Position numbers and translations under genes: made by a program. Below, in pieces: positions 35,883-47,671 of a stretch of 64,000 nucleotides of DNA; the stretch's first letter is position 1; each line of letters begins with the position of its first letter. The DNA is taken from NCBI GenBank assembly GCA_036417435.1, contig CM070899.1, forward strand, positions 4,159,001 to 4,223,000, written 5' to 3'. This DNA comes from Inia geoffrensis. Taxonomy: Eukaryota; Chordata; Mammalia; Artiodactyla; Iniidae. The notes under the pieces were generated by a model. That model made no database searches. It was not told the DNA's origin and saw only the letters and a program-made list of their open reading frames with translations.

Positions 35883-36265
35883 TGTATTGGTCCCCTTGGG
35901 CTGCTGTCACAAAATACCGTGGACTGGGGATGGGGACATGAAGCTTGAATAAGAGAAATGTACTTCTCACAGTTCTGGAAGCCGAGAGTCTGAGATCAGG
36001 GTGCCAGCACCGTCGGGCTCTGGCGAGAGCCCTCTTCCTGGATTGCAGATGGCTGCCTTCTTGCTGGGTCTTCACACGATGGAGCAAGCGAGAGAGAAAG
36101 TTCTCTGGTGTCTCTTCTTATTAGGGCACTAATCTCCTCGTACGGACCCACCTTTATGACCTCATCGTACCCTAATTGCCTCCCCAAAGCCCCATCCCCA
36201 AGCACCATCATATTGGGGGTTCAACATAAGCATTTGGGGAGGACCCAAACATTCATTCCATAACA
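35883..36265 (-). mobile_element. MaLR-type (MLT1-like) solo LTR
   Basis: The 383-bp element has TG...CA ends ('tgtattgg' ... 'ccataaca'), flanked by 'gacat' and 'gactt', a 5-bp target duplication with one change. Minus-strand blocks follow the MLT1-like consensus order as I know it: 'cacagttctggaagccgaga' near 35969, 'gggcactaatctcctcgt' near 36124 and 'cattccataaca' at the end. Confidence 0.75.
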
Positions 36266-36486
36266 GACTTAAAGGAAAACATGAATAAAATGGAAAGAGA
36301 CTCTTTTTATGGGTGCTTAAAATTGTAAAAATGGCAAATCTTCCCACATTAATCTATAAATTCCATGTAATTGTGTGAAAGTACCAGCTGAATTTTTGGA
36401 TGGACTTCAACTCATTCTAAAACACGTACAAGCCAGAATGTCCCCAAATTGCCAAGTCTGGTTTGAAAGAGAAGGGCTCAGAGTTG

Positions 36487-37022
36487 GTGGTGGCTGTTGG
36501 CCGTATGATGGAGACCTCCTACAGAGACAATGGATTCGTTTTCACTGCTGTGTAACAAATTAGTACAAACTCATGACTCAAAACAATTTGTTATCTTCTA
36601 GTTCGGTGAGTCAGAAGCCTGGGGTAGTGTGGCTGGGTTCTCTGCTCAGGGGGCGTCTCTCAGGGTGGGTGTCAGCTACTTCCTTCCTCTCTAAGAGCCC
36701 AAGGAAGAATACACTTCCGGGTTCACTCAAGGTGTTGGCCAAAGTCAGTTCCTTGTGGTTGTAGGACTGAGGACCCTATTTCCTTGCTGCCTGTCAGCCT
36801 GGAGCTGCTCTCATCATCCAGAGGCCATCTGCATTCCTTACCAGGTGGGCCCGCCATCTTTAGAACCAGCAATAGAGGAGCTCCTTTATACTGAATCCTG
36901 CTCACATTTGAAATTACAGGAGCGATGCCTCCACCATAGGACTCTAGAGGAGAGTATCATACACAGCAGATGCACCAGGGTGGCCTCTTGGGGCCATCTT
37001 AGAATTCCATCTACCACACCAT
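36487..37022 (-). mobile_element. Ancient LTR-like repeat (probable MaLR group)
   Basis: The stretch 'cactgctgtgtaacaaatta' (36544) to the 'atcttagaattccatctacc' block (near 36997), with 'tcatgactcaaaacaatttg' near 36571, resembles a diverged MaLR-type LTR in antisense. The outer limits are uncertain and the flanking target duplication was not seen. Confidence 0.45.
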
Positions 37023-38350
37023 GATAGAAAAAACAGAATAGAGAGCTTAAATCCCCACCCTTTATATATGGAAACATAGCATATAAGAGACATGGAATCA
37101 CAAACCAGACGGGAAAGGATAAATTATCTGATTTCCACCCTAAGGAAATTTGACTCTACAGAGGAAAACATTAGATTGATTTCCTACGATCTCAGACCAC
37201 ACACATGGTGAATCTAGATGGGTTAAATATAAGTGGATTAAATACTGTGGGTGAGGAGTAAAACTATAGAATTATTAGAAAGTGTTCAGCATACTCTTGC
37301 AACCTTCAGGTAGGGTGGGACTTCTGAAATATGGCCCTTTACACATCACAACCCAGAGGATGACTTGCTGATGGGTTTGACTACATCAGAATTAAAGATG
37401 TTGGTCCGTGGGAAATAGGGTTAACAGGCAGAGGACAGGTGGTATTGACAATATGGTGTTTACAATATTGGAATTGATAAAGGATTACTATCTAGAACAT
37501 GCAAGGGTCTCTGCCAAATCAATAAGAGATGGGCAACCCGCAGAGAACAATGGACAATTCGAAGAAGGAAAACCCTGAAAAGTGAATGAGTCTGTGAAGA
37601 GATACTCAGTTTCACCAGTCATTTGGGGGGAAATGCAAAAGTAATAATAAAGTGCCGATTTTGTAAACAGTATGTGTTGGGTAGTACAAATGTTGGTGGA
37701 AATGAGGGGAATTGGGCACCCTAATGCTCTGAGCCTTGCTGGTGGACAGCCTGGCAGCGCGTTTCACATTGTGCCGTGTGGCTCGTAACTCGATCAACCC
37801 CCTCCTTAGTCCTCGACGGGGCCAGAACCAGGGGACACACAAAGGGGACCTTCGTTGCAGCCCTCGATGTGGAGAGGACAGCCCACGTTCCACCACCAGG
37901 GAAGGAGCGGGGAAGATGAGGGCGCAGCGTGAGGAATTCGTAGCATCATTTAAGTCTCTGAAGGAGCACAGCATACACAGCAACAAGCAGCACGGACAGA
38001 TTTTTAAGGCATATTGTTGGAGGCAAAGAAGTAAGAAACAGGAGCTTGATAGCACAACAAAATGTACTTACAACTGAAACAACACTTACCAAAAAAACAT
38101 AACAGTTAAACGTGTTTTTCAAAGTGAAATACTTACAGGCAGACCTCATTTTATTGCGCTTCGCAGATACTGCCTTGTTACAAATTAAGGGTTTGTGGTG
38201 ACCCAGCGTCCAGCAAGTGGGTCGGTGTTATTTTTCCAACAGCACTTGCTCACTTTGTGTCTCTGTGTCACATTTTGGTAATTCTTGCATCATTCCAAAT
38301 TTTTAAATTATTACTGTATTTGTTATGATGATCTGTGATCACTGATCTTT

Positions 38351-38554
38351 TTTTTTTTTTTTGCGGTACGCGGGCCTCTCACTGTTGTGGCCTCTCCCGT
38401 TGCGGAGCACAGGCTCCGGACGCGCAGGCTCAGCGGCCATGGCTCACGGGCCCAGCCGCTCCGCGGCACGTGGGATCTTCCCGGACCGGGGCACGAACCC
38501 ACGTCCCCTGCATCGGCAGGCGGACTCTCAACCACTGCGCCACCAGGGGAGCCC
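38351..38554 (-). mobile_element. CHR-type SINE inside the Tigger element, 15-bp target duplication
   Basis: A T-run is followed by 'gcggtacgcgggcctctcac' and a full CHR body ending 'caccaggggagccc'. The flanks 'tgatcactgatcttt' (38336-38350) and 'tgatcagtgatcttt' (38555-38569) differ by one base. The insertion therefore postdates the Tigger element. Confidence 0.95.
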
Positions 38555-38724
38555 TGATCAGTGATCTTTGATGATACTATTGCAAGAAGATTACCACTTG
38601 CTGAAGGCTCAGGTGATGCTTAGCATTTTTGAGCAATAAAGTATTTTTTAATTAAGGTGTGTACATTGTTTATTAGGTATAATGCTACTGCACACTTAAT
38701 ATACTTAACAGTATGGTGTAAACA

Positions 38725-39167
38725 GCACTTTCTTTTTCTTCCAGTTTTATCGAGATGTAATTGACATAGAGCACTGTGTAACTGAAAGACTACAGCATCA
38801 TGATTTGACTTGCATACATCATGACATGATTACCACAATACGTTAGTAAACACCCATCATCTCCTATAGATTCAAAATTAAATAGAAAAGACTTTTTTTC
38901 CTTGTGATAAGAACTCTTAGGATTTATTCTCTTAACGTTCATATATAACATACAGTAGTGTTAGTTATATTGACATTTATTATGTTGCCCCTTACATCCC
39001 TATTACCTGCTTATTTTATAACTGGAAATTTGTACCTTTTGACGGCCTTCATCCAATCCCCCCTCCCCAAAACCCCCGCCTTCGGTAGCCACAAATCTAA
39101 TCTCTTTTTCCATGAGTTTATTTGCTTTAGAATTATAACTGACATAACACTATGTTAGTTCCTTAAG
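38725..39167 (-). mobile_element. L1 3'UTR fragment inside the Tigger element, 14-bp target duplication
   Basis: The antisense L1 3' region ('cttccagttttatcgagatg' near 38740, 'ttataactggaaatttgtac' near 39016) runs from the T-rich start to 'gctttagaattataactgac'. The Tigger segments flanking it repeat 'agtatggtgtaaac' (38711-38724) and 'agtataatgtaaac' (about 39168-39181), a 14-bp duplication with two changes. Confidence 0.8.
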
Positions 39168-39294
39168 AGTATAATGTAAACATAACTTTTATATGCACTG
39201 GGAAACCAAAAAGATCGTGTGATCTGTTTATTGGGATAGTGACCTCATTGCGTTGGTCTGAAGCCCAACCTGCAGTATCTCTGAGGTCTGTCTG

Positions 39295-39490
39295 AATTCA
39301 AGAATGTACATGAAATAATTCCAGTGAGCGTCTTCAGAGGCAAGGTGGAAATAAAGATGAAAATTGGGGACAAAAGGTGAAGATTAATAACATGAAAGAT
39401 AATAGACAGTTAATAACTGTGTGCTGTGAAGTAAGGAGTGTGATAAACGCAGTTTTCTGAAGCTAAGATACAAATTTAAAAAGATACACA
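39295..39490. other. Unassigned AT-rich sequence
   Basis: No gene or recognisable repeat. Its last 13 bases form the left target duplication of the next SINE. Confidence 0.4.
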
Positions 39491-39703
39491 CCAGGCTTCC
39501 CTGGTGGCGCAGTGGTTGAGAGTCCGCCTACCGCTGCGGGGGACACGGGTTCGTGCCCCGGTCCGGGAAGATCCCCCATGCCGCGGAGCGGCTGGGCCCG
39601 TGAGCCGTGGCCGCTGAGCCTGCGCGTCCGGAGCCTGTTGCTCCACAAAGGGGGAGGCCACAGCAGTGAGAGGCCCGCGTACCGCAAAAAAAAATAAAAA
39701 TAA
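39491..39703 (+). mobile_element. CHR-type SINE with 13-bp target duplication
   Basis: It starts 'ccaggcttccctggtggcgc' and the body ends 'gcgtaccgc', followed by an A-rich tail. Perfect repeats 'aaaaagatacaca' lie at 39478-39490 and 39704-39716. The intact ends, perfect repeats and A tail indicate a relatively recent insertion. Confidence 0.95.
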
Positions 39704-39716
39704 AAAAAGATACACA

Positions 39717-40809
39717 GAGTGAGATGTGGAGCCTGGTCTCCAAGGGGCTCCCAGCTCCAAAGCTCTCAGTGACACTCCCAGAAAGCCCTGTCTTCCTCTG
39801 CTTGGTCACTCTTTTACACAGGAGGCTGTCGGCTGTCCTAGTGCTTTCCCCAGAGGGGGACTTTTCTGGGGGTCGAGGGGAGGTGGTGAGGTGGGCTATG
39901 TCACACTGTTATATTGTTCCCACCACTTGTCCCTCTTGGCTGCAGCACTGCCTTCTCCATCCGTGAACGCCAGCAGGAACAGATTTAAGAGCTGGAGGCT
40001 GTTTCTTCGTGACCCCAAGGCCAGCAGTGCCCAGGAAGGGGGCAGAGCGGACTGCCCTGGGTGCAGAGCAGAGAGAACAAGCCCGCCAAAGATGGACGTG
40101 TAGGGCTGAGTGGACTTAGATGCCACTGAAACATGGGGGCTGCTGGTTTCTAGAGCATAACCTCACCTAACCTACCTGACAAAGGGCTTCCCTTAGGGGC
40201 TCCCACCCCAGTTTTCTTCTCTGTAATCCAGAAAGTTTTAAGACTTGACCAGGGGCTGGAGAGACAAGAAGATTCTGATCAGCTTTCCAACCAGCCCACA
40301 CTCTGCTGGAGTGGTCATTACTACTGGCCCTTAGACGGCTCATGTCCGGAGAGTGTGGACCTGTGACAGCTGCCCCCGGCTCTCAGGAAGCAGCTGTCCG
40401 CGTCCTGCGGTTTTGACGTGCACAAGAGCCTTCTCGAGCACCTGTAATACCGGACTCCATCACCCCCGCAGATGAAGAGCTGAGCCCTTGGGGACCGCGT
40501 GAAAGACAGGAAAATGAAGTAGTGACTAAGGTCCACCCATCTGGGCTGCAATTATTTAATTTTCCTGGAAAATCAGCATCATCAAGATGAACACTTGGCT
40601 GATTTCAGGGCAGATGAATGCACTTGATAAGACGTGCATTAATTCCCACTTATCCCTTGACGAGCTTCACTGAAATCTTGCTGATTAACCAGCGGGTCCT
40701 GCTATCCTGCCGCGTCAATTTCTCCCCAGACCAAAAGAGCTGCAGTTTGGTGAGATTCACACTTTATGTTCCTTGTTCATTTTCAGATTCTTCCGATGCA
40801 ACCTTCATT
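39717..40809. other. Unique sequence with a candidate conserved non-coding stretch
   Basis: Open frames at 39724-40126 overlap on both strands and lack any domain signature. From 40535 to 40690 the sequence is AT-richer and repeat-free, with 'gcaattatttaattttcctg' and 'gtgcattaattcccactt'. The ATTA and TAAT cores are homeodomain-like, and constrained enhancer DNA would fit. This is inference only. Confidence 0.35.
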
Positions 40810-41218
40810 CCCTGGTATGGACAAAAGTGTGCCCCCCCCACCCCCACAAAGTTCATATGTTGAAGTCCTAACCCCCAGTACCTAAAGCGTGACGGTCTTT
40901 GGAGATAGGGTCCTTGTGATGTAATAAGTGACAGTGAGGCGCTCAGGGTGGGACTTAGTCTAATCGACTGGTGTCCTTCTAAGATAAGGGGAAAGTAGGA
41001 CACAGACCGTGACAGAGGGACGATGATGTGAAGACACAGAGAAGAGAAGAGAAGACAGCCATCTACAAGCTGAGGAGAGAGGCTTAAGAAGAAACTAACC
41101 CTGCTGGTACCCTGATCCCTGACTGTCCAGTCTCTAGAATTGTGAGAAAATAAGTGTCTGTTGTCGGAGCTGCCCTTTCTGTGGTATTTTGTCATGGCAA
41201 CTGGTGCGGACTGATCCA
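40810..41218 (+). mobile_element. MaLR-type (MLT1-like) LTR
   Basis: Consensus blocks follow in sense order: 'gttcatatgttgaagtccta' (40851), 'acccccagtacctaaagcg', 'ttctaagataaggggaaagt' and 'ttctgtggtattttgtcatg' (41178). No internal retroviral sequence adjoins it, so it is a solo LTR or remnant. The exact ends and target duplication were not determined. Confidence 0.75.
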
Positions 41219-42820
41219 TCCCCTATTTAGCATCTCCAGTAAATTCCACACCCTCCAACCTGCCCATACTGGCCTCTGGGGGCATATTTTGTCTATTTCC
41301 ATCCCTACCCTCAAATCCTGCATCTTTCCAAGGAGCTGTCTGTTTTCTAATCACAGGTCCAAAAAATACGGGTGCTCCTTTCTCCTGGAGGCAACCCGTC
41401 CACCCCTCTGCACGAGACGCCCATTTGATGGCCTGTGTGCTCCCCCCAACCCTGAGGTGTTCCCTGCACATGTCATGCCGCTTTGTTCTGTGTCACCTCC
41501 AAGGAGAAAGCTGAAAGTGATGGGGGCTTGTGACAGAACTACCCAAAATAGGAATAAGAAGGAAAAGGGTACAGGAAGTGGCAGGGTGGGCTTGCAGTAA
41601 AACAGCCAAGGGATATGCTCTTGGGCCCGTGGTGAGCCTGGAGGCTGACCGTTTGTCTCTCATGGCCTTGGAGGATTTCCTGAATTCAGGCTCTGGGGGT
41701 GGATTTTTCTAGAGCCAAGTTCACAAAACCAGGTGCCAACATGGCAGTGCTCAGTGAGAAACAGCCTGCCATGAGGCCTGGACTTGCGTGGGCATCACCA
41801 GGGCATTCTCTTTTTGCAGGCGGACGTCCACGGAAGGTGAGTCAGGACCAAACGTCGAGCTGGCACAGAATCAGGGCAGAGGTGACAAGCGGGACCAGGT
41901 GACTGTTTACCCGATGGGCCGTCCCACAGCATCCGTTCCCCGAGCATGATGGGAGTTACTGGAGACCATTTCATGTTGACCTCACACCCCAGAAATCCAT
42001 CGGCTCAGAGCCCCCTGGGGTGGGGATGGGCTCGCTGTGATCATATGGGGAGCCAAGGCGTGGCCCCCAGGGAGCCAACTGCATCCCTAACGTGACCTGC
42101 ATCTCTGACCTGCAAGCTTTCCTGCACGGGACTCGCAGGACATGCTCAGAAGGCAGATTTGTCATCCTTATTTCTGTGCTTGGGAAGAAGTTTTCCTCAT
42201 GCCCAGAGCTCGGGGGCCAAGAGGGCGGATTAGGAGCAAGACAGCCAGGAGGCTCTGCGCCCAGGTCTCTCCGCTCACGTGGGACAGCTCAGCGGCTTCC
42301 TGTCTGCCAAGTGCAGATGGCTATGCCTTTGTCCCGGGGGTCCTGGGGGCTGGGAAGCAGCTGAAATCACGTGGGTGCACAGCAGGAGCCCAAGGAAGTT
42401 GCAGCTGGGAAGGTCTGGGACAAACTGAGCTCGACTTCTGCCCACTCTTCGTCCGCTTCTAGATTCCTCTTCAGAGCAAAGAGCGAACCACTAAGGCTGC
42501 GGTCAAGTTCGCCGCTCTGCCCACTGCCCTTCCAAAGGGCGTCCTGGGCACTGATCGTGACAGTGAGGACGGACGGGACAGGCCTGAGTGTCACGGTGAG
42601 AGGGCGACAGCTCTTTTCAGAGCGAGGGCAGCTATCATTTCTGTCCCACTGGCAATTACTTTGCTTGAGCGGCTCACAGAATTCAGGGAAACACTTACTT
42701 TACCAGCTTCTGAAAGGATATGAAAAAGGACACAGATGTACGTCCAGATGGAGGGATACGCGAGCAGGCTTTGGGAGGGTCCTGAGCACAGGTGCTTCTG
42801 CCCCTGGGGACTTGGGTGCA

Positions 42821-42866
<46 letters not shown>

Positions 42867-43735
42867 CCCCCGTATGTGGATGTTCACCCACCTGGAGGCT
42901 CTCTGAATCCCCTACCATTGGGATTCCACGGAGGCTTCCTCACAGGGAACGATCAGTCATGAGCTCCATCTCCAGCCTCTCTCCCCTTTCTGGAGGTGCA
43001 GGGATGGGGCCGAAATTTCCAGGCTTCGGATCGATCATAGCTCCATCTTTCTGGTGACCAGCCCCCATCCAGGAGCCCACCCAGAGTCACCCAGTTAGAA
43101 CAAAAGACACTCCTATCACCCAGGAAATTCCAAAGGATTTAGGAGCCCCGTGTCAGAACTGGGGGCAGAGACTAAATATTAGAGCAAGAGATGCTCCCGG
43201 CGCTCTTATCACTTTGGAAATTCTGAGGGTTTGGGGGAAGAGACCAACATATGTATTTTCTGCTATCTTATATCTGCTCTTATTTTCCGGGTGTGATGAC
43301 TGGGCTCTTGTCTTTCCCTGCCAGGTGGCCACACCATTCCAGCTTCCCACCTGCATCTCTGCACCCCTGGGTGGTCTCACCTGGTCCCATAACGTCACCA
43401 GCCTCTGAATGCTGAGGATCCCCCATTCCATCCAGACCAGATCTGCCTCTAAAGTTTCTGCATGGATCTGCCTCCATGGCAAACTAAACAGGGCACCCCA
43501 GAACAGAGGGGAAACCTTCCAGCTCTCTCTTATAAGTGTCACACAGGAGTCTGGGCACCGATGATGGCCTCAGCCTGGCTTGGCCAGCGCCCATCTTCTT
43601 GACACATGGCGGGCAGTCAGGGCGAACACAGCTTTGAATCCGTGTCGGCCCTGTTTCCCGGGTCATTTATCCTCCAAACCTACAGTCTGTAGGACAAGAC
43701 TCTAGTGCGTCCTGTGTTTCCCTGGAATGATGAAC
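41219..43735. other. Unique GC-rich sequence, no gene recognised
   Basis: Several overlapping open frames, the longest being 228 codons at 42371-43057, run through a (CA)n microsatellite and show no domain features. No splice-framed exon with coding bias on one strand could be supported. No transposon is recognised apart from the microsatellite. Confidence 0.4.
42822..42863 (+). repeat. (CA)n microsatellite
   Basis: About 21 uninterrupted CA units. It is long enough to be length-polymorphic. Confidence 0.95.
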
Positions 43736-43739
43736 TTGA

Positions 43740-43990
43740 AACTCTCTCACTGTGAATCCTAAGGCCCTTTGCTCCCTCTTACCTCTGTAACGCCTTCCCC
43801 GGCTCCAGCGAACCCTTGCTCACTCGGTAAGGCTTCCTTCAAACTCCCCCTACAGACTTCTCAGCCCTTGGGTGGGTGGTGCACCTCCTGCAAGTGCCCT
43901 GGTCACACTACACTGTGAGCATATCCTGGGGGCAGGCCACGGTGCCCCTGTCTGTGTGCCCGGCCCCTGGTACATGTTGGGTCTGGGTTT
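43740..43990 (+). mobile_element. L2 LINE 3' fragment
   Basis: Blocks resembling the L2 3' end occur in order: 'ttccttcaaactccccctac' (43835), then 'gagcatatcctgggggcagg' (43918) and 'cccctggtacatgttggg'. It is ancient and diverged. Confidence 0.5.
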
Positions 43991-46190
43991 CACTGCCTGC
44001 CCTGTGTCCTCAGCCAAGCCCATGGTGCAGGCAACTGTGCGCTGCAGGAAGGGGAAGGCCAGTCTTTCCTAATGAACGCCATTGGCCCAAGGGGTTGGCA
44101 CCTCTGTCTCCTTCCCAGCCTATGTTTGGAGGCCTCCTGGCTCCCAGCCTCCGTGACCCTGAATTTGGAGTCTCCGCTGCTCCAAGCAAGCACCTCCAAC
44201 GCATGGCTGGGGGCTTCCTAGACCCAGGGGGCGGCCGGGGCACCTTTGATCCCGCCTCCCTGCCTTGTTCTGTGGTTGAGCAAAGCCGGGCTTTAAGGGG
44301 AATTAATTTTTCCAAACTGCAGGACAAAGAACTTAATGTTTAGGAAGAAAACACATTGCTTACATTTGAGAAAAATTAGCAGCATTATATAATGAAAGAC
44401 ACTTGCAAGGCTTGACTAACCCCGGGCTGACATACATCTTTGACTAGTTTGCGAGATACTCATAAAATTACATCCTGTTAACTTAAGGCTTCTTATGCTA
44501 ATTTTCAGTCAATCTTATTTGCCCACAAAATTTATTGGTGGCCTCCAGGGTAACAGCTGGGTTTGGTCCAAGTACGTGGGATCCTTGTTAAAAACACCAG
44601 GAGAAGAAAGTAAGACAGAGTTCGGGGAGAGGACCAGAGAGGTGGGCGGACAGCATCAGGGTGCGGCCGCAGCGCTAGGGGTGTTGGCTCTCCACGACCC
44701 CGCAAGACCCTGCCTTCAGAACCGAGCCAGGGCAGCATGAGGGACTCGCTGGCCTGTTCCAAGTAGACCGGACCAGCCCCCGTCGGGCCCAGCACCCTCG
44801 CTTCACAGATGGGAAAGCTAGGCACAGAGATGATGGCATTTCCCGAGTGGGAGAAGAATTCCAGAAGAATCCGGAAGATTCCGTCGTGCGAGACCCTCCA
44901 CAGTTTAAAGTCAGCAGGAGGGTGTGCTAGAGAAAGAGCATTTGGGGGATGCATGAGGGGGTAAAACAGCCAAAGGAGGCCATTCTTAGAGCTTGCTCTC
45001 CATCTTTTCAGGCACGGAGGCCAATCTATGTTTGGGGCTCCCAAGCTGGGCTGGCTTTGGGGACCCATTCTCAGAAGGGCCACACTGCTTAGAAACTCCT
45101 CACAGGGAGCCAGCCCCACATTTTCCTTTTGCACAGGGACCCACAGATCACGTGGCCGGCCCTGCCCCAAGCTCGGGGGGCCACACGGCAGAGGAGAAGT
45201 GGGGTCCACGGTCACGCCTCCCAAGCTGTGCCAACCACACGCTGCTGACCTCGGCCCAGACCACCATCTCTCTCTGATGGAAGGACCCAGACTCCAGGGC
45301 ACCGCATCCTGGCCTGGGAGCACTCCCCATGGCCTCCTGCCCGTGGACCGTGACTGTGGTGGGCAGTGAGTGGTCCCTTCTGCGTCGTCCTCGCCCCACC
45401 AGTGACGCAAGGTTCGTTTGGGTGGTTCACGCCCAAGCTGAGCCCAAAGGTGAAAACTCATACAAATTCTCCACGGCCGAACGGCAGGGGCCATGGCTGG
45501 GCATTGGGTCCCTGCTGGGCTGTGAGCCCGGGGCAGTGAAGGACGTGCTACCCCGGCAGGCCACAGCCAAGGGCATGGTGCACCTGGCTGGCTGGGGTCT
45601 GGCTCTTAAGTGTCCACCCTTGCTGCCCACAGGCACTGCGGGTACAGCTGGCCCATAACTGTCTCTGGTAAGCATTCGAGGTAATACAGTTGCTAGGAAA
45701 GGCCAGGTTGGGGAGCATGAACTACCAGAGGTGGCATCTTTGGCTCCAGGGAGGGAGTTGGGGCAGAAACTTTGCGGTGGACTTTGGGGTCGGGGAGGTG
45801 GGTGTCCTACAAGTTGCAGTGGTCATTCTGGTGGGGCTGTGGTTCCCCAGCTCCTTCTACTGGGGATGGCCAGACTGGCCATGACAGTGTCAACACCAGC
45901 CACCCCTCTGGCCCAGTGTCCCCCCGGCGTAATTTCACTGAGGACTCATCTCTCCAGCCCTGACAACCCTCACCTGCCCTCACCTGGGGCGTCTGTCGGC
46001 TGGTTTGGTCCCTCCTTGTGACTCCAGGGTTCCCACTGTTGTTGAGCTGGACTTGTTTTAACCGAATTGTCTTGTGTTTGCTTTCCTCTTCCTGCTGTTC
46101 CTTTTCTTGCATTTTTCTCCCCATCGTTCTCTCTTCCACTTGACACACACTCCCCAAGCCCCTTCTCTGTCACACGGGGAGACAGAGTGA
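43991..46190. other. Unique sequence with a conserved-looking AT-rich stretch and a MIR fragment
   Basis: 44290-44540 is an AT-rich, repeat-free island in GC-rich DNA ('ggggaattaatttttccaaa', 'cttatgctaattttcagtca'), a candidate conserved non-coding element. 44795-44860 resembles a MIR core ('cttcacagatgggaaagcta'). A 320-codon minus-strand open frame (44532-45494) has no recognisable domain and overlaps other open frames, so I do not call it a gene. Confidence 0.35.
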
Positions 46191-47671
46191 AATAAAACTC
46201 AGACCTGGACCTCTAAGAGGATGTAGGTCTTTGACATCTTGGAGTCTAATTCTGCCCACTTACAGATGGGGAAATGGAGGCCCAGAGCGGGTGGAGGCCT
46301 GTCCTCATGTATCCTACACTCTAGGTCATGAGACAGACATTGATAAGCAGCTATTGATGGGGACCAGGGTCTCTTGGGGTCAGGAAAGGCTTCTCAGAAA
46401 ACATGATGCTTCCGTGGAGACCAGAAGACTGGATCAGAACTGACCAATGAAAAGGGTGGAATAGCATGCCAAGCAGAGGAACAGAATGGGTGAACACCTG
46501 GAAACGAGAGACCAAGAATGGCTGAGGAATGGGTCTCCAGGAATGTGGGGGGACCTGAGGGCGGGGATGCTAGGGAGGCAGTGGAAGCCGTGTCCGCTGG
46601 GCATTGTGTGGCAGGATGAGGGGTGTGGGCTTTAACCCAGGCAGGTTCTCATCACAGGCGAGACGTTTAGATGTGCACGTCTCACTGCAGTGAGGAGAAT
46701 GGCTTAGAGGACAGCAAGATGGAGTCGTCTGAACAGGAAGAAACTGGGGTTGGAAGGGCAGAAGAGATGGAAACAGTGGCCCGAGTCAAGGGTGGGGGGT
46801 GATAGATGGGATGTCCAGCGGGTGGGAGAAGAGAGACTGGGGGTGGTGCCCGCTCTGACTGGCAGGGTCACTGCCGTTGCTGTTCACACCCAGGGAACCC
46901 AGGACGATGAGTGGGGTGGGACGAGAGGGAGGTGATGAGTCAAGATTAGGACATGATGATGTTGACAGGCCTGTGACATGCCCACCAGGCTCTGGAATAC
47001 GGATCTGGAGCTCAGAGGACAGAGCTCACATCGTCCTCCAACGATGGCCACGGAGTCTACAGGAAGACGTGAAGAGGCCACAGGCACTTAGGAGAGGACA
47101 CAAGGCTTACCCGGGAGAGGTCCTGGGAAGGCTAAGGTTTAGGGGTTTGGGGTTTGGGGAGGGGTGACGACAGGGCTGGAGGGACTGGATGTTGTGGCTG
47201 GAAGCTGGAGGTGGGTCTGGGGGGTGGGCTCAGGGGAGGACATGCAGGGATGAAGGGGTGCAGGTGGGGACCTGGGATGACATTCTCAGTCGTGAGTGGT
47301 GAGGGGTCAAGGAGGCAGAGCCAAGGAACGAGTGCTGTCCCCCTCCAGGCTGGCCAAGTGCGTGAGGAATGATGGTTTGGGGAGAGAACAGTGAGGCTGG
47401 CGGACGCCTCCGGGAACAGAGCGATGGTGGGTGGGGCTCTGCCTGTCTCCCCAGACATCTGAGGGGTGGGAGAAGGCAGGGTGTACTCGGAGGGTGAAAA
47501 GGGAGGCTCAGCTGGGAGCCCAAGGAGGAATGGAGAGGAGTCTGGAGGTTCCAGGAATCAGGTGCGGCACAATGGGTCTGGAGTGGGGCGGGTGGAAGAT
47601 GAGAACTTCCGTGTATTAAAACGAGGGGATATTTCAGCACAGGGTGTCAGAGTGATTGAACACCCACTGGC
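46191..47671. other. Ancient MIR/L2-like remnants in G-rich DNA
   Basis: 46195-46300 resembles a MIR core ('acagatggggaaatggaggc'). 46370-46620 resembles an old L2-like segment ('tcaggaaaggcttctcagaa', 'aacagaatgggtgaacacct'). From 47140 to 47660 the DNA is very G-rich with many open frames in several phases, none credible. Confidence 0.35.

Larger units (their letters stand above)
34403..38125 (+). mobile_element. Old L1 (HAL1/L1ME-like) block with several insertions
   Basis: Diverged sense L1 sequence can be followed: 'cgatctagttgagtttattc' near 34921, 'aagttcagtgtctttttgtg' near 35041, and ORF2-like sequence at 35580-35870, 36266-36470 and 37023-37740. It is interrupted by a CHR SINE (35198), a MaLR-like LTR (35883) and another LTR-like repeat (36487). 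The tract at 37740-38125 is GC-richer and is not securely assigned. Confidence 0.5.
38136..39294 (+). mobile_element. Tigger-type (pogo superfamily) non-autonomous DNA transposon, split
   Basis: The left end 'caggcagacctcattttatt' follows a TA target dinucleotide (38134-38135). The right end 'tatctctgaggtctgtctg' (39276-39294) is its inverted partner. Internal blocks 'tgtgtcacattttggtaatt' (38264) and 'gtataatgtaaacataactt' (39169) match the Tigger family. There is no transposase. A CHR SINE (38351) and an L1 3'UTR fragment (about 38725-39167) lie inside it. Confidence 0.85.

Noticed and set aside
42371..43057. 228-codon open frame
   Set aside because: It reads through a (CA)n microsatellite and lacks any domain; overlapped by other frames.
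44532..45494. 320-codon open frame on the minus strand, the longest in unique DNA
   Set aside because: No recognisable domain, signal peptide or family; several other long frames overlap it on both strands; GC-rich DNA gives long chance frames.
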